Assembly: GCA_045534575.1 (NCBI GenBank)
Contig: JAZSJZ010000012.1
Coordinates: 1 to 64,000, forward strand
Length of the DNA stretch: 64,000 nucleotides
Source: UBA4636 sp045534575
Lineage (GTDB): Bacteria; Bacillota; Clostridia; Christensenellales; Borkfalkiaceae
Reading direction: 5' to 3'
Position 1 is the stretch's first letter, and each line of letters begins with the position of its first letter. This document shows, in pieces, positions 33,861 to 43,305 of this stretch. Both the position numbers and the translations under genes were made by a program. Under the pieces are notes generated by a model. It made no database searches. It saw only the letters and a list, made by a program, of their open reading frames with translations, and had not been told where the DNA came from.

Positions 33861-36548
33861 ATGCTACAATTACGTGAAATTACAAAAACTTACGGCGTGG
33901 GAGCAACCGCAGTTGAGGCGTTAAAAGGTGTTTCTCTTAATTTTAGAAAGAGTGAATTCGTTTCAATTTTAGGGCCGTCTGGCTGTGGCAAGACGACGCT
34001 TTTGAACATCGTTGGCGGTCTTGATAGATACACCACGGGCGACCTTATTATCAACGGCGTTTCAACAACTGCCTATAAAGATAGGGACTGGGATGGTTAC
34101 CGCAACCACTCGGTTGGTTTTGTTTTCCAAAGTTACAATCTTATCGGGCACCAAAGCATTATTAAAAACGTTGAACTTGCTCTCACCCTATCTGGCGTTA
34201 ATGCTGTTGAAAGGCACGCTAGGGCAAAACAAGCGTTAGAACTTGTTGGGCTTAAAGACCAAATTCATAAAAAACCAAACCAACTCTCAGGCGGGCAAAT
34301 GCAAAGGGTTGCTATTGCAAGAGCGATAGTAAACGACCCTGATATTATTCTTGCCGACGAGCCAACGGGCGCGCTCGATAGCGAAACTAGCGTTCAAATT
34401 ATGGAAATTTTGAAAGAACTTTCCAAAGATAGGCTAGTTATTATGGTTACCCACAACGGCGAGCTTGCAGAACAATATTCAACAAGAATTATTTCGGTGC
34501 AAGACGGCTTGGTTGTTGGCGATACCATGCCATACTCAACGGAAGATGAAACAACAGAAGAAAGAGCCAAATTAAACGCTGAAAACTCAAGCGTTCAAAA
34601 CGCAAACGCTGATACGAATACTTCGAGCGACGCTATTAAAAAAGCCAAGAAAAAGAAACCGTCAATGAGTTTCTTTACGGCGCTTGGGCTTAGCCTTAAC
34701 AACCTTTACAGCAAGAAGTTTAGAACTATTCTCACCTCGCTTGCGGGAAGTTTTGGTATTATCGGTATTGCGCTTATTTTATCGCTTTCAGCGGGCTTCA
34801 ACGCTTATATTAACAACGTTCAGCGTGATACGCTCTCTAACTACCCGCTCACTATCACCGCTGAAACAACCGATTATTCCGAGCTTTTGAAAAATTATAT
34901 TGGAAATAACGACGACGATAAGGAAAGTTACCCAACTAAAAACGAGATTACTAGTGAGAACACCATTGAAAATATGTTGACGAGTGTTGTTACTTCTATC
35001 TCGACCAACGACTTAACTTCTTTCAAAGAGCATCTTGATAAGAGCATTGAAGAAGGCACGATTGACGAAAGCGTTTTGACGGCTATTAAATATACTTACA
35101 ATCTTAGAACGACTTTCTATAGTAGCGAAAAGCAAGAAGACGGTAACTATCGTCAACTCTACCCCGTTGTTCTTCCTGAGTTTACATCGCTTGGCGTTGA
35201 CGATTTTGGCGGACTTATTTCGGCTTATTACACTAGTTTTGGCGCAATTATGAACAGCCAATCGGTATTTAGCGAAATGATTAACAACGACAAACTCATC
35301 GAAACGCAATACGAGCTTCTCCACGGTGATTACGCTAAAAACGCTGAGGACGTTATTCTCGTTGTTGATAGCAAAAACCAAATTAGCGACGTTGAACTTT
35401 ATATGCTAGGGCTTATGAACGATAACGATATTAAGTTTATGTTCCACAAACTTAAACATCGCTTAACGCCGGGCAACGAAAATTTAACTGAAGAACAACT
35501 TGACCAAATAACTTTTGAAGAACTAGGCTTTACCCGTTCTAAAATGACCTATAAGTTCGAAGATTTTGTTGGTATGGAATTTAATCTTATGCTCAACAGC
35601 GAGCAATTTACCAAAGAAAATTGCCCTTCTATCAAAGTCAACGGGGAAGACTTCCAACTTTGGAGCAAACGCTCAACCGCCCAAACCACCAACTATATCG
35701 CTTCTGGAAACGCTTATAAGGTTAGAATTTCGGGCATTGTTAGACAGAGAGAAGACGTAACTTCCGGCTCGCTAGGAACTTGCCTTTGCTACACTGAGAA
35801 ATTAACCAGAGCGCTTATTCAAAAAACCAACGAGCAAGAAATCGTTATTCAACAAAAATCGCAAGAAGCAGATAATGAAACCGGGCTTTACACCAGCCTA
35901 TTAACGTTAAAACAAAATAACCCTGTTATTGATAAAACTGAATACGACGCTTTCACAAAAACGCTTGCTATCGTTGACGAAGATACGCCTGCTTCAATCT
36001 CGATTTACCCTATGAGTTTTGAAACTAAGGATGACATTGTTGACTTCATCGAAGAATACAACGCATCTCAAGAAGACGACAAAAAGATTAAATACACCGA
36101 CTACATTGGGCTTATGATGAGTTCTATTACGACCATTATTAACGCCATAACCTACGTTTTGATTGCGTTCGTTTCAATATCTTTAGTCGTATCTTCCGTT
36201 ATGATTGCTATTATCACCCACGTTTCCGTTCTTGAAAGAACAAAAGAGATTGGTATTTTGCGCGCGATTGGCGCTAGCAAAAACGATATTTCGCACGTTT
36301 TCAACGCCGAAACGTTCATCATTGGCGCGACGTCGGGTATTATCGGTATTTTAGTAACGCTTCTTCTCAATATTCCTGTTAATATGATAATAACTGCTCT
36401 TGCTGGGCTTCATAACGTTGCTAAACTTCCTGTTGCGGGCGGATTTGCTCTCATACTAGTAAGCATAGTTCTAACGCTAATTGCGGGCTTTATTCCTGCT
36501 AAAAAGGCTTCAAAGCAAGACCCTGTTGTTGCGCTTAGAAGTGAATAA
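33861..36548 (+). CDS. ABC exporter: fused MacB/LolD-type ATPase and FtsX-like permease
   Basis: An 895-residue fusion. Residues 1-230 are an ATPase of the LolD/MacB type (Walker A GPSGCGKTT, signature LSGGQMQR, Walker B ILADEPTGALD). After a low-complexity linker (about 230-265), a helix near 285 is followed by a large extracytoplasmic domain of roughly 420 residues and three helices at the C-terminus with the FtsX-type motif ERTKEIGILRAIGASKNDI. This mechanotransmission family moves peptides, lipoproteins or antibiotics; the substrate is unknown and no two-component system lies nearby. Single-gene unit. Confidence 0.9.
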   Translation: MLQLREITKTYGVGATAVEALKGVSLNFRKSEFVSILGPSGCGKTTLLNIVGGLDRYTTGDLIINGVSTTAYKDRDWDGYRNHSVGFVFQSYNLIGHQSIIKNVELALTLSGVNAVERHARAKQALELVGLKDQIHKKPNQLSGGQMQRVAIARAIVNDPDIILADEPTGALDSETSVQIMEILKELSKDRLVIMVTHNGELAEQYSTRIISVQDGLVVGDTMPYSTEDETTEERAKLNAENSSVQNANADTNTSSDAIKKAKKKKPSMSFFTALGLSLNNLYSKKFRTILTSLAGSFGIIGIALILSLSAGFNAYINNVQRDTLSNYPLTITAETTDYSELLKNYIGNNDDDKESYPTKNEITSENTIENMLTSVVTSISTNDLTSFKEHLDKSIEEGTIDESVLTAIKYTYNLRTTFYSSEKQEDGNYRQLYPVVLPEFTSLGVDDFGGLISAYYTSFGAIMNSQSVFSEMINNDKLIETQYELLHGDYAKNAEDVILVVDSKNQISDVELYMLGLMNDNDIKFMFHKLKHRLTPGNENLTEEQLDQITFEELGFTRSKMTYKFEDFVGMEFNLMLNSEQFTKENCPSIKVNGEDFQLWSKRSTAQTTNYIASGNAYKVRISGIVRQREDVTSGSLGTCLCYTEKLTRALIQKTNEQEIVIQQKSQEADNETGLYTSLLTLKQNNPVIDKTEYDAFTKTLAIVDEDTPASISIYPMSFETKDDIVDFIEEYNASQEDDKKIKYTDYIGLMMSSITTIINAITYVLIAFVSISLVVSSVMIAIITHVSVLERTKEIGILRAIGASKNDISHVFNAETFIIGATSGIIGILVTLLLNIPVNMIITALAGLHNVAKLPVAGGFALILVSIVLTLIAGFIPAKKASKQDPVVALRSE

Positions 36549-36565
36549 TTTAACAAACTTTATTT

Positions 36566-36595
36566 GGCGGAAAGTTTTTTGCTTTCCGCCTTTTG
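36566..36595 (+). terminator. Terminator of the ABC exporter gene
   Basis: GGCGGAAAG-TTTTTTG-CTTTCCGCC followed by TTTT, 17 bp after the stop. Confidence 0.88.
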
Positions 36596-36684
36596 TTTGA
36601 TTTTTAAAAAGGCTTGATTAAATTGCAAAATTAGTTTATAATTCGGTATATAATATAATATGAAAAACTGGTGAGAAGTGAAAT

Positions 36685-37158
36685 ATGATTAGTTACGTTA
36701 AGAAAAAGAAAGATTTAAAAAACAATATTTTAGAAGTGGTTCAAGAAATTGCAAAAATTCAGTTTTGGGGCTTTATTATCGCCCTTTTACTTGGCGGGCT
36801 TTTTCTTGTGCTTGGTTTTACTAGTTCGCCAAATTTACTTGACTTTGGCCTATTATCAATCATTGTAGGCTTGTTTTTGCTTATATTTTGGGTTATGAAA
36901 TTTTCCCAAGTTAAGAAAATGCTAACTTCTCCGTTTTTAAAAACGGGCGCGGACGAGTTAAATTATTCGCTAGAAGTTAAAAACGGGGAATATATTATTT
37001 CTAATTACACAACTAGGCAACTTATAAGTTTTAACCAAATTGAAATTAAAAAAATTTCGTTTTGCGAAACGCTAATAATCGTGCATTTGACTTCTAACGA
37101 TAAAGTCATCTTCCCAAAGAACCAAGATATTTTAAGAATATTTCAACAACTTGTTTAA
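36685..37158 (+). CDS. Hypothetical membrane protein with YcxB-like C-terminus
   Basis: A 157-residue protein: two hydrophobic helices (about residues 28-48 and 52-72), then a beta-rich domain of 80 residues whose end ('…IVHLTSNDKVIFPKNQDI…') resembles the C-terminal part of YcxB-like proteins. Role unknown. No strong ribosome binding site, only GAAGTG. A hairpin-chain element begins 27 bp after the stop. Confidence 0.75.
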   Translation: MISYVKKKKDLKNNILEVVQEIAKIQFWGFIIALLLGGLFLVLGFTSSPNLLDFGLLSIIVGLFLLIFWVMKFSQVKKMLTSPFLKTGADELNYSLEVKNGEYIISNYTTRQLISFNQIEIKKISFCETLIIVHLTSNDKVIFPKNQDILRIFQQLV

Positions 37159-37185
37159 CAACTTAAAAAGATGCAGATAAAATTA

Positions 37186-37338
37186 GCGTGTTATCCTTAA
37201 CGGAGAACACGCATCGAGATAAATCCCTCACGGGATTTTCGATATACGCCCACGGCGTTCGATATGTGCTTGCTCACTCGATATGTTTGCTTTGCAAACG
37301 AGGGAGTTATCTCATATCGAATTGGAGCGAAACGAATT
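37186..37338. repeat. Hairpin-chain element 2
   Basis: A leading hairpin (37186-37212, GCGTG…CACGC) is followed by an outer inverted repeat GAGATAA (37216-37222) / TTATCTC (37307-37313). This encloses the hairpins ATCCC/GGGAT (37223-37236), ACGCC/GGCGT (37246-37258), a weak GTG/CAC one (37266-37277) and GTTTGC/GCAAAC (37285-37299), joined by the spacer TCGATAT three times. Beyond the outer repeat is CGAATTGGAGCGAAACG. The leading hairpin and the GGAGCGAARCG tail are shared with the element at 59742. No coding potential seen. Confidence 0.85.
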
Positions 37339-37395
37339 ATTTAGTTGGCAGTTGGCATAAAATATTGCATTAAGCAAAGCAAAATGAAAACCATT

Positions 37396-37432
37396 AAAAA
37401 AGGAACAGACTTAAATTCGTCTGTTCCTTTTA
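37396..37432. terminator. Bidirectional terminator
   Basis: AAAAGGAACAGAC and GTCTGTTCCTTTT form a 13-bp stem with an 8-nt loop, between the hairpin chain and the convergent lipoprotein gene. Confidence 0.88.
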
Positions 37433-37445
37433 AGTTTGTTCTTAA

Positions 37446-39029
37446 TTATTCTGCTGATGAAGAATCTTCTTCTTTTGGATAGTTTTCATCCATAAACGTA
37501 TCAAACGCTTCTTTATCAGCATCGGTTACAATACCTAAACGATATTTTGCAAAATCTAAAAATTCTTCTCTTTCGTCAAATGCAATGTTTTCGTTCATAT
37601 CTTTAAGTTCTTCTTCGGTTTTACCAAAACCTAAAGTGTAGTCAACGGCGTAAACGTAATTATAGAAAGGTTCGTGCGATCCGCAAATTAACATATAGTT
37701 ACCGAGATATTCAAAGCGATACCAATCAGCATAACCCGAAGTGTTAACAAAAGTTAATTGCTCGAATTTTGCGCTATCAATTTCTTTAGCGTCGCCCGTT
37801 TGAACGTCAACAAGGTCAGCAATTTTTAATCTTTGATACATTGCGTTGCTATCAGCGTAGTAAATATATTCGCTATCGCTAAAAGCATAGTTAAAACCTG
37901 TTAATTTGCTTGCGCTTAGAAGTTGAACTCTACCGAACGTTTCAACGTTATCTTGCTCGGTGTAGTCATAGCATAAAATGCCGTAAACTGAATCGATATA
38001 AATAATGCAATCTAAAGATACGTAAATTGAATTTGAAGCAAAAATCGAAGTGGCTTCGGTTGTGCCTTTATTCAATAAAGTTAATGCTTCATAGTTTAAG
38101 TTATAAGCCTTCTTATCGCCGTCGGTTACCTTAATATCGCTAACCTTAATGCCGTAGTATCTCGTAGCGGAAGAAACAGAAGTATCAACGTAGGTTTCGC
38201 TAACGATAAGGTTTTCGCTCGTTAAAGCCGTTAACCCGAACGTTACGCCTTGCGTGCCGATGCCGTTTTCAGCGTCAGTATAACTTCCAGCGCCGTTTAA
38301 AATCATAGTCTCTTTTGAGCCGTCAAGATTATAAAGATAAACTTCGTTAAAACTTTCGTCTTGGTCTAACGCTTCGTTATGAGCCTTCTTTTCGTAAACT
38401 GCGTAAGGTAAGGTATCATCTTGAGAGAAAAGATAAGTAGAAAGCGCTTGGCTTTTGAAAACTTCTTTTCCGTTAGCATCGTAAGTTATTAAGAAGTTTT
38501 CTTCGTCAATAGTTACGTAAACGGTTAAGTAAACGTTGCCGTCTTTTTCGATAAATCTATAAGGCGTTGCCAAACCTTCACACGTTGCTAAAACAACGGA
38601 ATCAGTGCCGTCAAGTTTAGTCTTGGTAAACTCAACGGAGTTGTTCATTACGCTACCAGACTTATCTAAATCATCACAAGGGGTTGGGTAATAAACGTAG
38701 TCGCCAAAAATATAAATACCAGCGTTATTTTCTTTATATTCGCTATAAATAAGTTTTGGAACGACCATTTCGCAAACGGCGTTTTCCTTGCCGATATCGG
38801 CTTTCTTTACGCGAACGAGCGCGCCTTTAGTAACTTCGCCGAACTTGTTTTCAACGGAATATTCTTCACTGCCGTTGATAAAATAAACGTAATCACCCTT
38901 AACTACCGCAAAACCGCCGTTGCTTGACACTTCGCCCGAAAAATCGGTTACAGATGACTTCCAGTTATTGCAACTAACGAGAACGAAAAGTGTTAAAAGT
39001 GCTAAAACTAAGCAAACAATTTTTTTCAT
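37446..39029 (-). CDS. Hypothetical lipoprotein, probable beta-propeller
   Basis: A 527-residue exported lipoprotein with a lipobox (LVSC, Cys 20). The body shows recurring short motifs of the form 'GDYVYFING', 'GDYVYYP', 'SEYIYYAD', which resemble the blades of DUF5050-type propellers seen in clostridial surface proteins; by-eye judgement. The last 60 residues are acidic. Ligand and role unknown. The start follows AAGGAG. Confidence 0.82.
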   Translation of the reverse strand: MKKIVCLVLALLTLFVLVSCNNWKSSVTDFSGEVSSNGGFAVVKGDYVYFINGSEEYSVENKFGEVTKGALVRVKKADIGKENAVCEMVVPKLIYSEYKENNAGIYIFGDYVYYPTPCDDLDKSGSVMNNSVEFTKTKLDGTDSVVLATCEGLATPYRFIEKDGNVYLTVYVTIDEENFLITYDANGKEVFKSQALSTYLFSQDDTLPYAVYEKKAHNEALDQDESFNEVYLYNLDGSKETMILNGAGSYTDAENGIGTQGVTFGLTALTSENLIVSETYVDTSVSSATRYYGIKVSDIKVTDGDKKAYNLNYEALTLLNKGTTEATSIFASNSIYVSLDCIIYIDSVYGILCYDYTEQDNVETFGRVQLLSASKLTGFNYAFSDSEYIYYADSNAMYQRLKIADLVDVQTGDAKEIDSAKFEQLTFVNTSGYADWYRFEYLGNYMLICGSHEPFYNYVYAVDYTLGFGKTEEELKDMNENIAFDEREEFLDFAKYRLGIVTDADKEAFDTFMDENYPKEEDSSSAE

Positions 39030-39244
39030 AGATGCTCCTTTTTCGTGTTATAGAAAGCGTGCGGGCAAAATTTAAAGAATAAAAATTTTGCGCCTCGCAT
39101 ACGATTAAATATATTAAACATTACACGTAACAAATATTATATACTAAAAATTTAAAATAAGCAATAATTTTTTGCTTTTTTTTTGCAAAAGTATGTTTTG
39201 GCGATTTTCTTAGTTTTTGTCGGGTATATTTTAAGGAGTTTTTA

Positions 39245-39478
39245 ATGGCAAACTTTAATTTTTTGGAATTTTTATCTAGCATTTCAAAAGTGGCGCAAAA
39301 CTTAAATTCGCCAAAAAAACAAGAAATGAATAAACCCACCGCCAAAAACCAGCAAGAAAAAACCGCGCCTTCTTCACCTAAACAAAAAAAGGACGTTGGC
39401 GTTATCGTTGAGATGCTGAGAAATCACGATAAGAAAGCAAAAGAGATTGACGAGAAAAATTCTAAAAAACAAGATTAG
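39245..39478 (+). CDS. Small charged hypothetical protein
   Basis: A 77-residue protein: a short N-terminal hydrophobic-aromatic segment (NFNFLEFLSSISKVAQN), then a Lys/Gln/Pro-rich, probably disordered region ending in a charged helix. No family recognised. AAGGAG sits 6 nt before the ATG and a good terminator follows within 20 bp, which supports a real gene despite its size. Confidence 0.65.
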   Translation: MANFNFLEFLSSISKVAQNLNSPKKQEMNKPTAKNQQEKTAPSSPKQKKDVGVIVEMLRNHDKKAKEIDEKNSKKQD

Positions 39479-39495
39479 TCTTTTTTTAAGCAAGC

Positions 39496-39528
39496 AAAAA
39501 GCCCCTTTCGAGTGCCGAAAGGGGCTTT
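39496..39528. terminator. Bidirectional terminator
   Basis: AAAGCCCCTTTCG and CGAAAGGGGCTTT form a 13-bp stem with loop AGTGC, between the small gene and convergent pckG. Confidence 0.9.
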
Positions 39529-39555
39529 AATCAACTTATAGACCGACTTATTAAG
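39527..39555. repeat. Dispersed CTATAG element, copy K (diverged)
   Basis: TTAATCAACTTATAGACCGAC, overlapping the pckG stop codon and the base of the terminator. Confidence 0.6.
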
Positions 39556-41329
39556 CAAGTCTTGCTTTTAATTCGTCGAGTTTAACCTTGAGTTCTTTTG
39601 GTAATCTATCGCCAAATTGAGCGTAGAATTCTTCAATACCCTTAGTTTCTTCAATCCACATATCTTTATCAACGTTGAGAAGTTCTTTGATTGTATCGAT
39701 AGTGATATCTAAGCCTTCGATGTTGATATCTTCAGCGTTTGGAACGTAACCGATAGCAACTTCCTTAGCGTCAACCTTATCTTCACAACGAGCCAAGATC
39801 CACTCAAGAACACGGAGGTTATCACCAAAGCCCGGCCAAATGAAGTGACCTTCGTCGTCAGTTCTAAACCAGTTTACGTTGAAAATCTTTGGTTTGTTAG
39901 TAATCTTATCGCCCATAGAAATCCAGTGAGCGAAGTAATCTGCCATATTGTAACCAACGAACGGACGCATAGCCATAGGGTCTCTACGAACAACACCAAC
40001 AGCGCCTGTTGCAGCAGCGGTTGTTTCAGAAGCCATAGCAGAGCCTACGAATACGCCTGAATTCCAATCTCTTGCTTCGTAAACAAGCGGAGCAGTTTTT
40101 GCTCTTCTGCCACCGAATACGATTGCTGATAGTGGAACGCCGTTAGCCGCTTCGAATTGGTCAGAAATGCATGGGCAGTTTACCGCTGGAGCAGTAAATC
40201 TTGAGTTAGGGTGAGCGCCGTAAGTTGACTTATCAGCCTTAACAAACTTAGAAGCATCCCACTTTTGACCCTTCCAGTCGATAGCGTTGGTTGGAGCAGG
40301 AGTATCCATACCTTCCCACCAAACGGTGTTAGTATCAAGGTCGTGAACAACGTTAGTGAAAATTGCGTTCTTCTTAGTAGAAAGAAGAGCGTTAGGGTTA
40401 GACTTCATGTTCGTGCCAGGAGCAACGCCGAAGAAACCGTTTTCTGGGTTGATAGCCCAAAGACGACCGTCTTCACCAACTCTAATCCAAGCGATATCGT
40501 CGCCTACGCACCAAACTTTGTAGCCTTTTTCTCTATAAAGTTCAGGCGGAATAAGCATTGCAAGGTTGGTCTTACCGCATGCAGATGGGAACGCTGCTGC
40601 GATATACTTAATTTCGCCTTGTGGATTTTCTACGCCAAGGATAAGCATGTGTTCAGCCATCCAGCCTTCGTTCTTACCAAGGTATGAAGCGATACGGAGC
40701 GCAAAGCACTTCTTACCAAGAAGAACGTTTCCGCCGTAACCAGAGTTAACAGATAAAATAGTGTTATCTTCTGGGAAGTGAGCGATATATCTCTTTTCTT
40801 CGTCAAGTTCAGCCTTAGCGTGGAGACCGCGAACGAAATCGTCGCTATCGCCTAAAGCTTCTAAAACGTTGTTGCCAACTCTTGTCATAATGTTCATTGA
40901 AAGAACAACGTAGATAGAGTCGGTAAGTTCGATACCAATCTTAGAGAATTTGCTTCCTACTGCGCCCATTGAGTAAGGGATAACATACATAGTTCTGCCC
41001 TTCATTGAGCCTTTCATAATGCCGTAGATAAGGTCGTAAGCTTCGGCTGGAGCCATCCAGTTGTTGATAGGGCCAGCATCGTCTTTTTTGTCGCAACAAA
41101 TGAAGGTTCTGCCTTCTACTCTTGCTACGTCGTTCAATGCGCTACGGTGAAGATAGCAGTTAGGTAAAAGTTCTTCGTTAAGTTTAATCATTTCGCCGGT
41201 TGAGCAAGCTTCGGCTCTTAACGCTTCGTATTGCGCTTCGTCGCCCGTGATAAGAACAACCTTATCTGGTTGGCAAAGAGCAACGCTTTCGTCAATAAAC
41301 TTTTGAACTGCTTTGTTTTTTACTAACAT
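39551..41329 (-). CDS. pckG: Phosphoenolpyruvate carboxykinase (GTP)
   Basis: Interconverts oxaloacetate and phosphoenolpyruvate with GTP/GDP. The 592-residue protein is of the GTP-dependent family: the P-loop FPSACGKTNLAML, the metal-binding CVGDDIAWIR and the substrate motif PNSRFTAPAVNCPC are visible. The size also separates it from the ATP-dependent enzyme (about 530). The ATG was chosen because GGAGG precedes it at good spacing. In an anaerobe it probably feeds C4 fermentation or gluconeogenesis, linking to the pyruvate oxidoreductase at 52351. Single gene. Confidence 0.95.
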   Translation of the reverse strand: MLVKNKAVQKFIDESVALCQPDKVVLITGDEAQYEALRAEACSTGEMIKLNEELLPNCYLHRSALNDVARVEGRTFICCDKKDDAGPINNWMAPAEAYDLIYGIMKGSMKGRTMYVIPYSMGAVGSKFSKIGIELTDSIYVVLSMNIMTRVGNNVLEALGDSDDFVRGLHAKAELDEEKRYIAHFPEDNTILSVNSGYGGNVLLGKKCFALRIASYLGKNEGWMAEHMLILGVENPQGEIKYIAAAFPSACGKTNLAMLIPPELYREKGYKVWCVGDDIAWIRVGEDGRLWAINPENGFFGVAPGTNMKSNPNALLSTKKNAIFTNVVHDLDTNTVWWEGMDTPAPTNAIDWKGQKWDASKFVKADKSTYGAHPNSRFTAPAVNCPCISDQFEAANGVPLSAIVFGGRRAKTAPLVYEARDWNSGVFVGSAMASETTAAATGAVGVVRRDPMAMRPFVGYNMADYFAHWISMGDKITNKPKIFNVNWFRTDDEGHFIWPGFGDNLRVLEWILARCEDKVDAKEVAIGYVPNAEDINIEGLDITIDTIKELLNVDKDMWIEETKGIEEFYAQFGDRLPKELKVKLDELKARLA

Positions 41330-41679
41330 TTGATTTTCCTCCAATAGTTAATATGTGTATAACTAAATTTTTTATTTTTCTCTTTTATTTGATGATGGCT
41401 TTTCGTTGATAATCGCAATTTTGACAATATTCAAAGCGAAAACGCTTCAACAAAACACCAACTAAAACACCATTTCTTAAAAAAATGCAAATTTGTCCAA
41501 TATTATTTTATCACTAATGTGTCAAGTTGTAAACATTTTTTTGAAATTTTTTAAAGAATTTTCTTTTTGCAAGCCGTTATAAATCGCCCCCACTTCTATT
41601 ATAGACATTGTTTACCTAAATTTGACATTTTTTCCTTACTTTTTAGCATATATTTATTTTATAATGAAAAGGGACGAAA
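41330..41679. other. Divergent intergenic region, no gene seen
   Basis: 350 bp of AT-rich DNA between divergent pckG and the 41680 gene. It must hold both promoters. TTGACA-like hexamers are present (on the minus strand near 41519-41524, on the plus strand near 41617-41622) but I could not pair either with a convincing -10 at 16-18 nt. No riboswitch or repeat recognised. Confidence 0.5.
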
Positions 41680-42639
41680 ATGAACGGATTCGTTAAACGC
41701 CTAGTTACCTTAAAGGGTGGCGGGCATAGTGATAATTCTTCGATAGGGTTCGTTAAGGCGTTTTGCTCTAGTGGCACGACCAACCTTGATTTTACCCTGC
41801 CTAATGGTTTTTTGCTCGCTGATAAAACGCTGTTTATCGGCAACGGCGAAAAGTTTTTAACGCAAGAACTAAAGAAAAATTTAGACGCCGTTTTAGATAT
41901 TGAAAACGCGCTCATCGTTGCCGTGTTTTTAAACGGCGAACTTCTGTTTTACGGCTCTAGCGGAAAAAGCGTTACTAAAAATGAAGTCGTAGAGTTTTAT
42001 CTTGCGTTTTTAGAGTTTGAAAAACAACAAAATCTTTTAGAGCCTAAAGCGCAAGACGACCAACTTGACGCTACGAACGCAAAGACCGAGCCTTCAAGCG
42101 AAAACAAACACGACGAGTTTTTAGGCGTTTACGATGACGAGGCTATCGCCCAAGAAAATTATTTTGAGTTTGAAAAGGAAAATGGAAAAGAGCCACGCAG
42201 TGATTTTGATGCTAAAATTGAAGAGCAAAATAAAAGCGACCAAGAAAATAAAGGGAGCGGTGAGAACCAAAGAGAAGATGATGCAGATCTTATCTCTTTC
42301 GAAAAAAGAGAAAAAAGTGGCAAACTAAAAACTTTAGTTGAAAACGCTCTTTTGGAAAACGAGCCTTTTTTAGAACTTAGAAGCGTTATTCCCTTTGGCA
42401 AGTTTTGCAAAGTTTTAAAAGACGGCAAGCACTTTATTTTGGGCGAAGTGGAAGCTTTTGAAACGGCTTATTTTGTTTTGGGCGTTGAAAGCAAAAAAGA
42501 CGCTATTCCCGAAAAGTTTTTAGGGCTTTCGTTTTTCGTGCCAAAAAGCCTTTTTAGAAAAGACGGGTTTGGTTTTCACTTTTTAATTTACAGCCAAAAA
42601 GACGAAAAAATTATAAAACCAAATACCGCGATTTTTTAA
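41680..42639 (+). CDS. Hypothetical protein with acidic central linker
   Basis: Function not recognised. The 319 residues have an N-terminal globular region (about 1-115), a hydrophilic charged linker rich in Glu, Asn and Lys (about 115-215) and a C-terminal globular region of about 100 residues with many Phe and Lys. No signal peptide or membrane helix. The next feature is a CTATAG element overlapping the stop, which can act as its terminator. Confidence 0.72.
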   Translation: MNGFVKRLVTLKGGGHSDNSSIGFVKAFCSSGTTNLDFTLPNGFLLADKTLFIGNGEKFLTQELKKNLDAVLDIENALIVAVFLNGELLFYGSSGKSVTKNEVVEFYLAFLEFEKQQNLLEPKAQDDQLDATNAKTEPSSENKHDEFLGVYDDEAIAQENYFEFEKENGKEPRSDFDAKIEEQNKSDQENKGSGENQREDDADLISFEKREKSGKLKTLVENALLENEPFLELRSVIPFGKFCKVLKDGKHFILGEVEAFETAYFVLGVESKKDAIPEKFLGLSFFVPKSLFRKDGFGFHFLIYSQKDEKIIKPNTAIF

Positions 42640-42666
42640 GATAGTGGGCTTATAGCCCACTTTTTT
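42638..42666. terminator. Dispersed CTATAG element acting as a terminator (copy F)
   Basis: AAGTGGGCTATAAGCCCACTT-like palindrome: AGTGGGC-TTATA-GCCCACT followed by six T, immediately at the stop of the 41680 gene. This is the copy in which the element most clearly has intrinsic-terminator form. Confidence 0.85.
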
Positions 42667-42726
42667 CGTTTTTTAGACTGTTTCTTTTTAAGCGATAAAA
42701 AGATTTTTTATTTGGCTTAAGTTTTC

Positions 42727-42755
42727 TTTACTATAAAACTTAATTGTGGTATAAT
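42727..42755 (+). promoter_or_regulatory. Promoter of the 87-residue protein gene
   Basis: TTTACT (42727-42732), 17-nt spacer, TATAAT (42750-42755), 21 bp before the ATG. Confidence 0.7.
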
Positions 42756-42776
42756 AGGCAAAAATTAGGTGGCGTT

Positions 42777-43040
42777 ATGATTAAACTTTGGGGAAAGGTT
42801 GTTAAAAACAACAAAATTTTAAAACATAAAACTTATTTAACGGGCGCAAACGTTATGGACTATTCGCTCTTTTACGACTACGTTTCAACGCTTTGCCACT
42901 CGCTCGATTTGCCCACCCCAATAATTATTAAAACGCATATTTTTAATTTTGCAAAATTTAACTTCGTGCAGTTTACTAAAAGCGATTTTATTGAAAGCGT
43001 TGACTTTGATAAATTCGTTATCGAGTTAGTTAAAGAATAA
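42777..43040 (+). CDS. Small hypothetical protein
   Basis: An 87-residue basic soluble protein starting MIKLWGKVVKNNKILKHKTY, with no recognised family. The ATG at 42777 follows TAGGTGG; an upstream TTG in frame lies inside the promoter and is unlikely. Possibly cotranscribed with the DUF378 gene 45 bp downstream. Confidence 0.7.
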   Translation: MIKLWGKVVKNNKILKHKTYLTGANVMDYSLFYDYVSTLCHSLDLPTPIIIKTHIFNFAKFNFVQFTKSDFIESVDFDKFVIELVKE

Positions 43041-43085
43041 AACTTAAAAATTTGGTGCATAATAAAGGCATAAGGGAGGTTTTTT

Positions 43086-43298
43086 ATGAAAATAACTACT
43101 ATTATTGCTTTTATTCTCGTTATTATCGGCGCGCTTAACTGGCTTTTAGTTGGCACGCTTGCTTTTGACCTCGTTGCTTTTTTATTTGGAGCAATGTCCG
43201 TCTTTACAAGAATCGTTTACGCGCTTGTTGGTATAGCGAGCCTTTGGGTGATTTTCTTCTGCTTTAACTATCGCCCGTTCAAAAGAGTTGCTGACTAA
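43086..43298 (+). CDS. DUF378 small membrane protein
   Basis: A 70-residue protein with two hydrophobic helices and the family pattern LVIIGALNWLLVG…FDLVA…R-I-VYALVG. Function unknown; widespread in Bacillota. GGGAGG precedes the ATG. Confidence 0.9.
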   Translation: MKITTIIAFILVIIGALNWLLVGTLAFDLVAFLFGAMSVFTRIVYALVGIASLWVIFFCFNYRPFKRVAD

Positions 43299-43305
43299 AA
43301 CCATA

